Below, one piece after another: positions 1 to 9,417 of a DNA stretch of 64,000 nt. The stretch covers positions 2,509,501 through 2,573,500 of the forward strand of contig NZ_AP019400.1 of assembly GCF_004295585.1 (NCBI RefSeq), given 5' to 3'. A program made the position numbers and the translations under genes. Below the pieces are notes generated by a model. It was not told the DNA's origin and searched no databases. It saw only the letters and a program-made list of their open reading frames with translations. Every line of letters starts with the position of its first letter. Position 1 is the first letter of the stretch. The DNA is from Cohnella abietis (GTDB taxonomy: Bacteria > Bacillota > Bacilli > Paenibacillales > Paenibacillaceae).

Positions 1-28
1 AGCGTACGCTGAAGAAGGGGCCGAAGCG

Positions 29-1831
29 ATGAGATTTATCAGATGGCTGTTAATCAATCGAAGCATTCGGACCAAAATTGTCTGGAGCAGCGTGCTCACC
101 TCGCTCGTTCCGATGCTTGTCCTTTCCTTCCTATTTTACGAATCCAGCACGAGGTCGCTGGAGCGGACGATGTATCGCAGTACCAATCAGAACGCCCAGT
201 ACGTGGCCGGTTATCTGAATCAATATTTTCGCGATTTGTCGTCTTCGGCGTTGCAGGTATACGGATTTTCGCATGTCATGAACTTGATGGAGCACGGCAG
301 CAGTGCAACTGACGAAGACTTCTTCTCGGTGCGCGAATCACTTAAGAACTATTACACTCTCGTCGCTAACAAAAACAAAGATACCGTCATAAAAATTAAG
401 ATTTTCGGTAAAGACAACAAGCTCCGGGAGTACTGGTCCCGGTCTGCCAGCTACGATTCGATTCCGTTCAACGATAGCATTCCCCATTATGGGGACATGC
501 TCGATTTGCCTTTCCGGGAGTCGCTCTCCTTTACGTACTTCGACGAAGTCCTAAAGCAGGACTTCTTCGTCTTCGCAATTACGATCTACGACCCTTTCTC
601 CCGCAGCAAGATTGGCTCGCTCGTCTTCTATATCCAGAAGAAAGAGCTTGCTAAAGTAATTGAAGCGAACAACCAGGCGCCGAACGTTATCGTGCTGCGC
701 AACTCCCGGGGCGAGACGTTCTACAATACGAACACTAACTATGCCGACCTCGTTCCGCCGTCCTCTGAGCTCGATCCACATTTGAAAAAGAAGCCGAAAG
801 CCATACAATTCGTGCAGCGCAATGAATTGCTCGTCGGAACGTCCTATCTGGACAATGGCAACTTGACGCTAACGATCGTCTATTCGAACGAAGAGATCAA
901 GCGGAACCGCAATAATACGTTGTTGATCGCCGTTGGCGCTTGCATCTTCGCGATTCTGTGCATTTCCTTGCTGTCGCTGCTCGCGCAGCAGTACATTACG
1001 CGTCCGATCAAACGGCTAGGCAAGGCGATGAAAATGGTACGCCAAGGCAACTTCCAAGTTACGCTGGATCAGCCTAACCTGTATCGCGACGATATTTCCG
1101 AGCTGACTCGCAACTTTAACTTTATGACGGAAAAAATCTGCGAATTAATCGAGCTGCGCTACCAGATGCAGCTTCGTAATAAGGAAGCGCAGCTGCTCGC
1201 GCTGCAAATGCAGATCAATCCGCATTTTCTGTACAATACGCTGCAGACGATCGGCGGCAAGGCGCTGCTGAACGAAGACTACGACATCCCCGAGATGTGC
1301 CGGTCGCTCGGCGACATGTTCCGCTACAGCTTCTATGAAGGCAACACTGAATCGACGATCGGGCAGGAGCTGGCGCACGTTGGCAACTATTTGTACATTC
1401 AGCAGTTCCGGTTCGAGGATTCGCTTCTGATGGAATTCGACGTGCCGGAAGCGCTAATGGATACGCCCATCATTCGCTTCGTCATGCAGCCGATTATCGA
1501 GAATGCTGTCGTGCATGCGCTCGGCGGGCCAGATGACCGTCAATTGCTCATCCGCGTTAGGGCGTGCGTCGAGGACGAAGCGGTCGTGCTGTCGGTGCGC
1601 GACAACGGTCCCGGCATCCCCGCCCCGAGGCTTGCTGCGTTGCGAGGCGGTTTGGAGATAAAGTCGATGGAAGTGTTTTCCGGTGTCTCGATCGGACTGA
1701 AAAACGTGCACGAGCGCATCCGTCTAGCATACGGCGATCCGTATGGGCTGGCCATCGACAGTAGACCGGACGAAGGGACGGACATTACGATCCGGATTCC
1801 ATACAGAAAGTGGGGGGAGTCATGTGTTTAA
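29..1831 (+). CDS. Sensor histidine kinase, YesM-like
   Basis: Membrane sensor kinase of 600 aa. Visible parts in order: TM1 at about residues 18-38, an extracytoplasmic sensor region to about 290, TM2 at about 292-317, a HAMP segment to about 370, the His-kinase motif INPHFLYNTLQ with H399 as phosphorylation site, then the ATPase N-box (IIENAVVHAL) and G-boxes (DNGPGIP, IGLKNVHERI). This is the usual layout and length of Bacillus/Paenibacillus YesM kinases that sense extracellular glycans. The ATG follows a purine-rich stretch (GAAGAAGGGG). The stop overlaps the response-regulator start by 8 bases, so the two are co-translated. The inferred target is the adjacent sugar importer (3538-6650). 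Ligand unknown. Confidence 0.93.
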   Translation: MRFIRWLLINRSIRTKIVWSSVLTSLVPMLVLSFLFYESSTRSLERTMYRSTNQNAQYVAGYLNQYFRDLSSSALQVYGFSHVMNLMEHGSSATDEDFFSVRESLKNYYTLVANKNKDTVIKIKIFGKDNKLREYWSRSASYDSIPFNDSIPHYGDMLDLPFRESLSFTYFDEVLKQDFFVFAITIYDPFSRSKIGSLVFYIQKKELAKVIEANNQAPNVIVLRNSRGETFYNTNTNYADLVPPSSELDPHLKKKPKAIQFVQRNELLVGTSYLDNGNLTLTIVYSNEEIKRNRNNTLLIAVGACIFAILCISLLSLLAQQYITRPIKRLGKAMKMVRQGNFQVTLDQPNLYRDDISELTRNFNFMTEKICELIELRYQMQLRNKEAQLLALQMQINPHFLYNTLQTIGGKALLNEDYDIPEMCRSLGDMFRYSFYEGNTESTIGQELAHVGNYLYIQQFRFEDSLLMEFDVPEALMDTPIIRFVMQPIIENAVVHALGGPDDRQLLIRVRACVEDEAVVLSVRDNGPGIPAPRLAALRGGLEIKSMEVFSGVSIGLKNVHERIRLAYGDPYGLAIDSRPDEGTDITIRIPYRKWGESCV

Positions 1832-3430
1832 AGTGATGGTCGTCGATGATGAATCTTGGGGACGCAAGTCGGTCAGCAAAATGATCGCTAAGCTGGAGCT
1901 AGACGTCGAAGTGGTTGCGGAAGCGCGCAACGGGGCGGAGGCGCTGGAGCTTATTCCGATCAGCAAGCCGCAAATTATTGTGACGGATATGAATATGCCC
2001 GTCATGAACGGGCAGCAGTTTCTGGAGCAGCTGTACCATCGTTACAATTATATTAAAATTATCGTTATCAGCGGACATTCGCAGTTCGAATACATGAAGG
2101 CAGCTGTGACCTACCAGGCATGTGAATACGTGCTGAAGCCGGTGTCTCTAGCGGATCTGAAAAGCGCGATGATCAAGGCGATGCAGGCAAGCCGCAGCCA
2201 TCTGAGCTACGAGCAACGTCAGCAATATGCGAACGAGATGCGCAAGCTGAGAACCGAAGCGTTCCTGCAAAATGTGACAGCGCGGCGTATTGCCAATACC
2301 GCCGATATCGTTGCCAATGCCGCCAAGCTGCTTGCAGATCCGCCGATCGGCCGTTACCGGCTTGCTGTATGCAAGCTGCGCTGGTTCCGAGAGCTGGCGG
2401 AGACGAAGTTCAATGGCAACGCTGACCTGCTTATGTACAGCGTGGAAAATATGATGCACGAAATGACGCGCGAAGCGGCGCTGTATGTGTACAAGTCGGA
2501 CGACAGAACCCGGCTCTGCCTGTTGCTCCCGGAGTCGGAGTCGGAATGCGTCGCCGTCCGAGATTTGTTCCTGCCGTTTCACGTGGCCGTCAGCCGCATG
2601 CTGCAGCTGTACGCCGTCGTCGGGCTGAGCGCGCCGCGAGACCGGCTCGATCAGCTGCCTGAAGCGTTCGAGGAAGCCGCCGATAGGCTGCACGGCAATC
2701 CGCTGCAAGGAACGGAGTTCGCCATCAAGTCGGACGACTCGCCGTGCGCGCCTTCGGAAGGCTGCGAAGTGCTCGGGGGTTCGACGCCAAGCTGCTGCAT
2801 CAAGCGATCGCAGGCGGGCAGGCGGCTGCTGTGCGCCGGATGCTGAGCGAGTTCGCGCGCAAAGCCGAAGCGGCAAATTCGCTGACGATTCAGGCTGCGC
2901 AGAAGGAACTGCGCAAGCTTGTCGATGCCGTCGGAGATCAGTGGTCGGCGGTTGCCGCCGTTAGTCCACTATTGTCCGATCATGGGGCGATAGACGGAGT
3001 CATGAGCCTCCCTTCGCTTATTAAATATGTCTCGCAGCTGTCTTCGGCCATCGAGAGGCAGATCGGCGCGCGTTCGACACCTGAAGCCGCGAATCCGATG
3101 CGCGAGATTGCCGCGTATTTGGACGAGCATTTCTTCGAGGACGTAGGCTTGATCGATGTCGCTACCCGTTACCATATGGATCCTAGTCACTTGAGCAGGC
3201 AATTCAAATCGGTGACAGGAGAGAACTTTATCGAATACGTCACGCGCAAGCGAATGGAGAAGGCGTGCGAGCTGCTGCGCGAATCCGATCGTAAAATCAA
3301 CGACATCGCCGAACTGGTCGGCTACGAGAACCAGCGGTATTTCAGCCAAGTGTTCAAGAAATTCACCGGATTGACTCCATCCGAATACAGAGAATCGCCT
3401 GCACCAGTTTCCCCTTCTGCAAAAAATTGA
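1824..3430 (+). pseudogene. YesN-like AraC response regulator, frameshifted
   Basis: Partner regulator of the upstream kinase. Start is GTG 1824 behind GGGGGGAG, inside the kinase stop. The N-terminal part is a receiver domain (DD at residues 8-9, phospho-acceptor D55 in VTDMNMP, K in VLKPVS). The C-terminal part, in another frame (about 2744-3430), carries two AraC-type helix-turn-helix motifs ending in the usual GYENQRYFSQVFKKFTGLTPSEYR. The intact family is about 535 aa. The span 1824-3430 is 1607 bases, one short of a multiple of three. Protein similarity appears to switch frame at the run of five G at 2775-2779: adding one G reads through as LGGFDAKLLHQ. The left frame stops at 2846. This is a real one-base deletion, slippage-based switching, or a sequencing error. 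Confidence 0.85.
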
Positions 3431-3537
3431 ACATGGCGTCCCCAATTTTTTTTATTCCTGACGCTGCAACCACCCGGTAATATGAGCATCAGGACGAGGA
3501 CGCTCGATCCGACACTATCAAACAAGGGGAAATGGAT

Positions 3538-4881
3538 ATGAACAAGAAGCTAAGCCTCGGGCTGATCATCGCGATGCTCGTCGTGCTGCTGGCCGCTTGC
3601 GGCGGCAACAAAAAGGAGAACGCCGCAAGCCCGACAACGCCGGCTTCCGCATCCGACAGCCCGGCGACGGAGTCGGCCAGCGTGCCGGCATCGGAACCTG
3701 CGGAACCGATCACGATTTCGTTCATGCATTTCAAAAGCGACGCGACGGACGGCATCGCCAAAATCGTCGAGCAGTTCGAAGCGGAAAACCCGAACATCAA
3801 GGTCGACGTGCAGCCGGTCAAGTTCGACGATTACGATACGCTGCTCAAGACGAAGCTTGCCAGCGGGGACATCGTCGACGTCTTCACCTTGAACTCCGGC
3901 GGCAAGACGAAGCTGTTCAAGGACGGCGGCTACATCGAGGATTTGACCGATCAGGAATTCATGAAGACGTTCGATCCGGGCGTGCTCGCCGATCAGACGA
4001 CGGACGGCAGAAATTACATTATGCCGCTGAACGCCGGACCGATCGCCGTCTTCTATAACAAGAAAATTTTCAGCGATCTCAACATTGATATTCCGACGAC
4101 ATACGATGCGCTGATCGCGGCAGCGCAGAAGATCAAGGACGCAGGCAAAACGCCGTTCGCGCTCGGCTGGAAGGACGGCTGGCCGCTCGGCATGTGGCTG
4201 AGCCGTGACTTTCCGAGCAACACGGTGCTCGTCGAGAAGCAAACGGACTTCTTCGACAAGCTGGAGAAAGGCCAAGCGAAGTTCGCCGACAATCCAGCGA
4301 CGAAGACGGTCATCGCGCACGCGTTAGATATGTTCAAGTACGGCAACAAGGATCAGCTCGGCGTCGATTACAACGGTGCGGTCGATTTGTTCGCCCGCGA
4401 AGAAGCCGCCATGATGTACATGGGAACATGGCCACTGCCGGACATAGAGAAGAAAAATCCGGACTTGTACGCGAACGGTATGGGCTACTTTCCTTATCCG
4501 TTCAGCAACGATCCGACGCTGAACAAGCTCGAGTTCAACCCCGACGCATCGATCGCGGTCAATAGCAAGTCCGAGCACAAAGAAGCGGCATTCAAATTCC
4601 TCGCGTACTTGGCCAGCGTTCCTGCAGCCAATACATGGGTTGAGAACGTCAAGACGCTGACATACGTGAAAGGCGCTTCCACGGACATCGCGCCGGCGGT
4701 TACGGCGCTGAAGCCGTACTTCGATAACGGTCAACTGTACAACTCGCAAGTATACATTACGACGACGATTGACTGGAATACGCAGTTCTCGCAATACGTG
4801 CAAAAGGTGTTCTTCAAAAAGGCGACGCCGGATCAGATTATTAAGGATCTCGACGATTGGGTCTCCAAAAACCACAAATAA
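3538..4881 (+). CDS. Sugar ABC transporter substrate-binding lipoprotein
   Basis: Extracellular solute-binding protein, family 1 type. A lipoprotein signal peptide ends in the lipobox LLAAC with C21, followed by a Ser/Pro/Ala-rich tether, then the binding domain (TISFMHFKSD, later AAMMYMGTWPLPDI, typical of sugar binders). ATG 3538 is preferred over in-frame ATG 3532 because AGGGGA lies 7 bases upstream of it. It follows the two-component pair and precedes two permeases, the standard YesMN-controlled importer arrangement. The substrate cannot be read from the sequence; a mono- or oligosaccharide is inferred. Codons are GC-rich compared with later genes. Confidence 0.92.
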   Translation: MNKKLSLGLIIAMLVVLLAACGGNKKENAASPTTPASASDSPATESASVPASEPAEPITISFMHFKSDATDGIAKIVEQFEAENPNIKVDVQPVKFDDYDTLLKTKLASGDIVDVFTLNSGGKTKLFKDGGYIEDLTDQEFMKTFDPGVLADQTTDGRNYIMPLNAGPIAVFYNKKIFSDLNIDIPTTYDALIAAAQKIKDAGKTPFALGWKDGWPLGMWLSRDFPSNTVLVEKQTDFFDKLEKGQAKFADNPATKTVIAHALDMFKYGNKDQLGVDYNGAVDLFAREEAAMMYMGTWPLPDIEKKNPDLYANGMGYFPYPFSNDPTLNKLEFNPDASIAVNSKSEHKEAAFKFLAYLASVPAANTWVENVKTLTYVKGASTDIAPAVTALKPYFDNGQLYNSQVYITTTIDWNTQFSQYVQKVFFKKATPDQIIKDLDDWVSKNHK

Positions 4882-4953
4882 TCCGGGGCTTGACGACGCA
4901 AAGCGGCATAGGCGAAGCCTATGCCGTTCCTGCTGACAAAGGAGAGGAAACCA

Positions 4954-5832
4954 ATGGTAAACCTTAGACGAACGATTCGGCGCGAGATGTGGTATATCCT
5001 ATTCCTTGTTCCTGGTGTACTGCTGTTCACATTCGCCGTCATCGTGCCTTTCGCGACGGGCATTCGTTACTCGTTCACGAACTGGGACGGCATCTCCCGC
5101 AAGTTGACTTATATCGGCTGGGACAATTACGTGAATGCGCTCCAAGATCCAGACCTATGGACGGTTCTTGGCAACACGTTCAAATATGCGATTATGCTAA
5201 CGCTGCTCGTCAACGCCATTTCGCTCTTGTTCGCGCTGCTGCTCGACAGCTACTTGCCGCTGCGCAATCTGTTCCGAACAATTTTCTTCTTGCCGAGCGT
5301 CATCTCGGTCGTGCTCGCGGGCTTCATTTGGAGCTACAACTATAGCCAAGGTTTTCCACGGCTGCTGTCGTATCTCGGGCTTGACATGACAAGCCCGCTT
5401 GGCAATCCCGACCACGCCCTGATCGGTCTCGTTATCATCGCCGTGTGGCAAGGGGTAGGCGCGCCGATGATTATCTATATCGCCGGCTTGCAGGGAATTC
5501 CGTCCGAATTGACAGAGAGTGCGCGCATCGATGGGGCGGGGCCGTTCCGCGTCTTCCGCAGCGTAACACTGCCGCTGCTCGCACCGTCGGTGACGATCAA
5601 CATGCTGCTCGTGCTGACGGGATCGCTGAAAGTATTCGATCTCGTGCTTGTGACGACGAACGGAGGACCGGGCTTCGCAACCGAAGTTATTGCGACGTTC
5701 ATCTATAAAAACGCTTTCAACTCGTATAAGGCAGGGTACGGCATGGCACTGTCGTTGATCTTCTTCGTCATTCTAGTCATCGTAACTGTTGTGCAGGTGT
5801 CGATCTTCAGGAAGCGGGAGGTGGAAATGTGA
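4954..5832 (+). CDS. Sugar ABC transporter permease, MalF/UgpA type
   Basis: Integral membrane subunit of 292 aa with about six hydrophobic segments. The cytoplasmic EAA loop (ESARIDGAGPFRVFRSVTLPLL) contacts the ATPase. ATG 4954 has AAAGGAGAGG just upstream; the in-frame ATG at 4921 lacks an RBS. It lies between the binding protein and the second permease and its stop overlaps the next start. No ATPase gene is in the operon, so a shared MsmX-like ATPase encoded elsewhere is inferred. Confidence 0.93.
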   Translation: MVNLRRTIRREMWYILFLVPGVLLFTFAVIVPFATGIRYSFTNWDGISRKLTYIGWDNYVNALQDPDLWTVLGNTFKYAIMLTLLVNAISLLFALLLDSYLPLRNLFRTIFFLPSVISVVLAGFIWSYNYSQGFPRLLSYLGLDMTSPLGNPDHALIGLVIIAVWQGVGAPMIIYIAGLQGIPSELTESARIDGAGPFRVFRSVTLPLLAPSVTINMLLVLTGSLKVFDLVLVTTNGGPGFATEVIATFIYKNAFNSYKAGYGMALSLIFFVILVIVTVVQVSIFRKREVEM

Positions 5833-6650
5833 TGAAAAGCAAGCGAATGTTCGTGTTCATTGCCGTATCAATTGCGGCGCTTATCTTCCTTTTCCCGCTC
5901 TACGTCGCCTTGCTGATGGCGTTGAAGTCGGCCAAGCAGACTTTTGAGTCATTCTATGCGCTGCCGCCGAGTTTGGACTTGGCCAACTTCGTTCACGCCT
6001 GGGATACGTCCAAGTTCCCAACGGCGTTTCTGAATAGCGTCATCGTTACGACGATTTCCGTCGCGCTCATTCTCATCGTCTCCGCCTTGAGCGGGTATGC
6101 GATCGCGCGCGGCAACAAGCCGCTGTACAGCTTCTTTTTCCTTCTATTTCTCTCCGGCATGATGGTGCCGTTCCAGGTTACGATGCTGCCGTTATACCAG
6201 CTCGGCAAATCGCTCGGTCTGCTGAACAATCATTGGGGTATGATGCTTATTTACGGCGGCTTCGGCGTACAGTCCGGCGTGCTCTTCTTCACCGGCTTCG
6301 TGCGCGGTATCTCACGCGAGATCGAAGAAGCGGCGCGAATCGACGGATGTTCTACACCTGGCATTTTCGTGCGTATCATAATGCCGCTATTGAAGCCGGT
6401 GACGGCGACAGTACTCGTGCTTAACGCTCTGTACATCTGGAACGACTTTTTGCTTCCGCTGCTTTATTTGCAGAAGAAAGAGTATCGCACGATCCCGTTG
6501 CAGCAATATTTTTTCTTCGGCCAGTACAGTAGCGATCTGAACCTTGCGTTCGCATACGCGGTCATGGGGCTCATTCCGATCATCATCTTCTTCCTGTTCA
6601 TGCAGCGCTTCATCGTAAAAGGAATCGCCGCAGGGGCAATTAAAGGATAA
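5832..6650 (+). CDS. Sugar ABC transporter permease, MalG/UgpE type
   Basis: Second permease of the importer, 272 aa, with an N-terminal membrane segment and the EAA loop EEAARIDGCSTPGIFVRIIMPLLKP. ATG 5832 overlaps the previous stop by one base (TGATG), with GGGAGGTGGAAA as RBS; a GTG three bases earlier is also possible. It ends in the typical FIVKGIAAGAIKG. This is the last gene of the first operon and of the GC-rich block. Confidence 0.93.
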   Translation: MKSKRMFVFIAVSIAALIFLFPLYVALLMALKSAKQTFESFYALPPSLDLANFVHAWDTSKFPTAFLNSVIVTTISVALILIVSALSGYAIARGNKPLYSFFFLLFLSGMMVPFQVTMLPLYQLGKSLGLLNNHWGMMLIYGGFGVQSGVLFFTGFVRGISREIEEAARIDGCSTPGIFVRIIMPLLKPVTATVLVLNALYIWNDFLLPLLYLQKKEYRTIPLQQYFFFGQYSSDLNLAFAYAVMGLIPIIIFFLFMQRFIVKGIAAGAIKG

Positions 6651-6678
6651 CCTCATCATGCGTCCCGGCGCACATCAA

Positions 6679-6699
6679 CTACTAAAATAATTGTAGTAG
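6679..6699. repeat. Imperfect palindrome downstream of importer operon
   Basis: A 21-base inverted repeat starting CTACTA and ending TAGTAG, with 9 of 10 base pairs matched. It lies 28 bases after the last permease. It could be a weak hairpin protecting the mRNA end or an operator. No T tract follows. The rest of the gap 6651-6972 holds only the hairpin at 6748 and the promoter/operator at 6909-6954. Confidence 0.35.
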
Positions 6700-6747
6700 G
6701 GTATGAATTTCCATGTTGATTTTTACCATCTATAAGTAAATGCGCAT

Positions 6748-6783
6748 AGAGGGCACCCGGCTGGAAATTGCCGGGTGCCCTCT
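6748..6783. terminator. Strong hairpin, probable terminator
   Basis: A perfect 13-bp stem (AGAGGGCACCCGG and its complement) around a 10-base loop. It lies about 100 bases after the importer operon and before the next promoter. It lacks a T run on either side, so factor-assisted termination or mRNA protection is possible. Confidence 0.6.
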
Positions 6784-6908
6784 AAACAGTTGTGCGGACG
6801 ATAGTGCAAAATCGCACGGCGTCAACCCTGTGGCGCATGGTTCTAGACGCCTTGATCCTATCAGATTGTGCGCTTAGGATGTTCGATCCATCCAGTGACA
6901 TTCATCAT

Positions 6909-6954
6909 TTGTACGCATAAATATAATATTGTATACTAAAATAAAATTTAGTAT
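6909..6954 (+). promoter_or_regulatory. Promoter with FCD/GntR-type operator for 6973 operon
   Basis: The -35 TTGTAC (6909-6914), 17-base spacer and -10 TATACT (6932-6937) form a reasonable promoter. TTGTATACTAAA (6929-6940) overlaps the -10 and fits the GT-N2-AC core bound by FadR-subfamily GntR proteins. ATACTAAA is mirrored by TTTAGTAT at 6947-6954. The same 12 bases recur at 7976, and a related site lies before the GntR gene at 10227. The inferred regulator is the GntR protein at 10318. Confidence 0.6.
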
Positions 6955-6972
6955 TCTAAAAGGAGTTTTAGC

Positions 6973-7938
6973 ATGAATTTTCGCGTCGTGATCGCCGCAT
7001 CGGATCCAGAGTTTCCTGATTACAGCAACGAGAAGCAAATATTGGAGTCGATCTCTGCCTCCTTGGAGGCACGAATCTGCAACACCGTCTCGGAGGTTGT
7101 CGCATTCTGCAAGGATGCGCACGCTATTATTACGAATCATTCCCCCTTTACGAAAGAAGTCATCGATCAGTTGGAGCAATGTAAGGTCATTGTCCGATAT
7201 GGGATTGGCTACGACAATGTGGATATCGCGGCAGCTGCGGTGAGAAATATTCCCGTCGTTAACATTCCCGATTATGGCATTCAGGAGGTAGCTGATCATA
7301 CGTTCACACTCTTGCTCAGTACGGTCCGCAAAATTCCGACGATGGATCGGAATGTAAGGAAAGGCGATTGGCAGATTGATGCGCTGCGTCCGATCGTTGG
7401 GCTTCACAACAAAGTACTTGGGTTGGCCGGCTTCGGAAATATTTCGAGGGAAGTTGCTAATAGAGCGAAAGGGTTCAATCTGCAATTGATTGCCTATGAT
7501 CCTTATGTGCCGGATGAAGTATTTCAGCAGATGGGTGTTCGCAAAGTTGATTTTAATACTTTACTGTCTGAAAGTGATTTCATTTCCTCGCATTTGCCGT
7601 TGAACAAAGCGACTGAGCACATATTTAATAGGGAAGCATTTGAGCGAATGAAACGTACTGCCTTTCTGGTCAACACATCAAGGGGCGGGGTTGTGCATAC
7701 GTCAGATTTGGTATGGGCATTGGAGAACCGCGTGATTGCTGGGGTGGGTCTTGACGTATATGAAGAGGAACCGCTACCGGTGGATCACCCCTTACTTGCT
7801 TTGGAGCAATGTGTGTTAAGCGGTCATGCAGCCTGGTACTCGGAAGACTCTATCGTGAGACTTCAGCAATATGCAGCATTGGAGGTTAAACGGGTGCTGT
7901 CAGGTGAACGTCCGAAACACGTTGTTAACGGAGTTTAA
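6973..7938 (+). CDS. D-2-hydroxyacid dehydrogenase, CtBP-like
   Basis: NAD-dependent oxidoreductase of 321 aa that would interconvert a 2-hydroxyacid and a 2-oxoacid in the cytoplasm. The Rossmann motif is GLAGFGNISREVA at about residue 155. The catalytic residues appear as Arg in NTSRGG, Glu in VYEEEP and His in SGHAAWYS. The last motif resembles the C-terminal-binding-protein/phosphoglycerate dehydrogenase-like branch. The start has AAAAGGAG nearby. It opens a run of dehydrogenase genes under a shared repressor site, which suggests catabolism of a polyol or sugar acid. Substrate not determinable. Confidence 0.9.
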   Translation: MNFRVVIAASDPEFPDYSNEKQILESISASLEARICNTVSEVVAFCKDAHAIITNHSPFTKEVIDQLEQCKVIVRYGIGYDNVDIAAAAVRNIPVVNIPDYGIQEVADHTFTLLLSTVRKIPTMDRNVRKGDWQIDALRPIVGLHNKVLGLAGFGNISREVANRAKGFNLQLIAYDPYVPDEVFQQMGVRKVDFNTLLSESDFISSHLPLNKATEHIFNREAFERMKRTAFLVNTSRGGVVHTSDLVWALENRVIAGVGLDVYEEEPLPVDHPLLALEQCVLSGHAAWYSEDSIVRLQQYAALEVKRVLSGERPKHVVNGV

Positions 7939-7955
7939 CGATAGCCAATATTACA

Positions 7956-7987
7956 TTGACTACAATTTATTTAAATTGTATACTAAA
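7956..7987 (+). promoter_or_regulatory. Promoter with FCD/GntR-type operator for SDR gene
   Basis: The -35 TTGACT (7956-7961), 17-base spacer and -10 TATACT (7979-7984). The operator-like TTGTATACTAAA (7976-7987) covers the -10. It is identical to the 12 bases at 6929-6940 and has the same placement relative to the -10. It drives the SDR/cupin/SDR genes that follow. Confidence 0.6.
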
Positions 7988-8061
7988 TTTGAAAAATGAA
8001 TATTAAATAAATTCGATTATTAATGATACAGATGCTCTTACTATCGGAAGGATGGATTATC

Positions 8062-8856
8062 ATGCAATTTGCAAACCAAGTCGTATTGGTTACGGGGTCC
8101 GGGAATGGTATCGGTTGCAGTACAGCGAAATTATTCGCCGGAGAGGGCGCAACTGTAATTGTCGCGGATGTCGATGGCAGTGCCGCAGAAGCGGTGAGTG
8201 AACAAATTAGGCAATCGGGAGGAAAGGCGGTAGGGTATCAAGCTGACGTCTCCTCGGCTGAACAGGTCGACCGGTTGTTCGCTAACATAATTAAAGAGTT
8301 TGGCGTATTAGACGTGCTTGTTAACAACGTCGGTTCCACGATCCGTAAACCACTTGTGTTTTTCACAGAGGAAGAATGGGATTTTGTGTTCGATACGAAT
8401 ATCAAATCGATGTTTCTATGTGCAAAACAAGCGGGCCAATTGATGCTTAAGCGCGGTAAGGGTGTAGTCGTGAATATCTCATCCATTCATGGGTTAGGCG
8501 GTATTAGCGGACGACTTCCTTATTCGACTTCCAAGTCAGCTGTGGAAAGCTTTACGAAAACGTTGGCGTGCGAATGGGCACTTGATGGAGTCCGCGTTAA
8601 TTGTGTAGCTCCGGGTTATATTCTTACAGAAGCAATGACCGAAATATTCGCCAAAGGCGTTTTGAATCAAGAGGATATGCTACGTCGGACGCCGCAAGCC
8701 CGCTTAGGGGCTCCTGTCGATATTGCCGAAGCTGTTCTGTTCCTGTGTTCGGAGCGGGCATCGTTCATCACTGGATCTATCTTGCATGTTGACGGTGGTT
8801 ATGCCGCTTATCACGGGCCTGAGCCGATTCCGTCCTTTCACCATAAGTTTGAATAG
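8062..8856 (+). CDS. SDR family NAD(P)-dependent oxidoreductase
   Basis: Classical short-chain dehydrogenase/reductase of 264 aa. The cofactor motif TGSGNGIG is near the N terminus, followed by NNVGS (usual NNAG), a catalytic Ser in NISS, and YSTSK with catalytic Tyr and Lys. It ends in the common ITGSILHVDGGYAA. ATG 8062 has GGAAGGA upstream; the longer in-frame start at 8023 has no RBS. A cupin and a second SDR follow. Substrate unknown, probably a hydroxyl compound in the same pathway as the 2-hydroxyacid dehydrogenase. Confidence 0.9.
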   Translation: MQFANQVVLVTGSGNGIGCSTAKLFAGEGATVIVADVDGSAAEAVSEQIRQSGGKAVGYQADVSSAEQVDRLFANIIKEFGVLDVLVNNVGSTIRKPLVFFTEEEWDFVFDTNIKSMFLCAKQAGQLMLKRGKGVVVNISSIHGLGGISGRLPYSTSKSAVESFTKTLACEWALDGVRVNCVAPGYILTEAMTEIFAKGVLNQEDMLRRTPQARLGAPVDIAEAVLFLCSERASFITGSILHVDGGYAAYHGPEPIPSFHHKFE

Positions 8857-8911
8857 TTGGTAAAAGCGTTTGTAACCTGTATGATCAAATACATATTAGG
8901 AGTGTTGTTAA

Positions 8912-9337
8912 ATGGCAAAGGGAACAGTTGTGCATGCTGCAGAAGTTAAGACATTGTATGTGGATGAAACGTACTCATCAAAAATGCTAATCGATCATAC
9001 GAATTCCTTAACGAAAAATATTCAGATCAACATGGGGATCGTTGCCCCAGGAGCGAAGCACGCCGATCACAATCATAAGCCGGAGTATGATGAGGTTTAC
9101 TTGATCCAACGAGGTCAGGCGATGGTTCGATTAGACGGAGTAGAGCACAACCTGGAGGCCGGAGATGTTGTGTTTATACCGGGTGGCTCTATGCATGCCA
9201 TTGCCAATCGTAGTGCAACGGAAGATCTCATCATCTTCACTGCATGGTCGCGCTTACCTGAGCCAGGTGCTAACTCTGTGTACGATCAGCGCTTGAAAGA
9301 GTGGGGCAAATCATTCAAGACTATCGATGAAGACTGA
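8912..9337 (+). CDS. Cupin-domain protein
   Basis: Single cupin of 141 aa. Motif 1 is visible as HADHNHKPEYDEVYLIQRG (metal-binding His and Glu) and motif 2 as GDVVFIPGGSMHAIAN. Such proteins act as small metal-dependent isomerases, dioxygenases or sugar-binding enzymes. RBS TTAGGAG precedes ATG 8912. Its place between two SDR genes suggests an isomerase or lyase step in the same pathway; this is inference. Confidence 0.88.
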   Translation: MAKGTVVHAAEVKTLYVDETYSSKMLIDHTNSLTKNIQINMGIVAPGAKHADHNHKPEYDEVYLIQRGQAMVRLDGVEHNLEAGDVVFIPGGSMHAIANRSATEDLIIFTAWSRLPEPGANSVYDQRLKEWGKSFKTIDED

Positions 9338-9417
9338 ATATAAATGAATCCGAAGCAAACGAGTCCGTTTCTGTTCAGACAAGGGGAACTCTTAATTGTA
9401 TAGTGGAGGTTGTTGTC

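Noticed and set aside
2148..2876. 242-codon minus-strand open frame inside the response regulator
   Set aside because: Arg/Gln-rich shadow of the regulator codons, no RBS or domain.
3550..4320. 256-codon open frame on the minus strand inside the first binding-protein gene
   Set aside because: It lies wholly within a clear lipoprotein gene in GC-rich DNA; the sequence is Arg-rich and without recognisable domain or RBS.
8864..8877. TAAAAGCGTTTGTA as a cre site before the cupin gene
   Set aside because: Three mismatches to the cre consensus, and it lies in a short gap within an operon; not better than chance.
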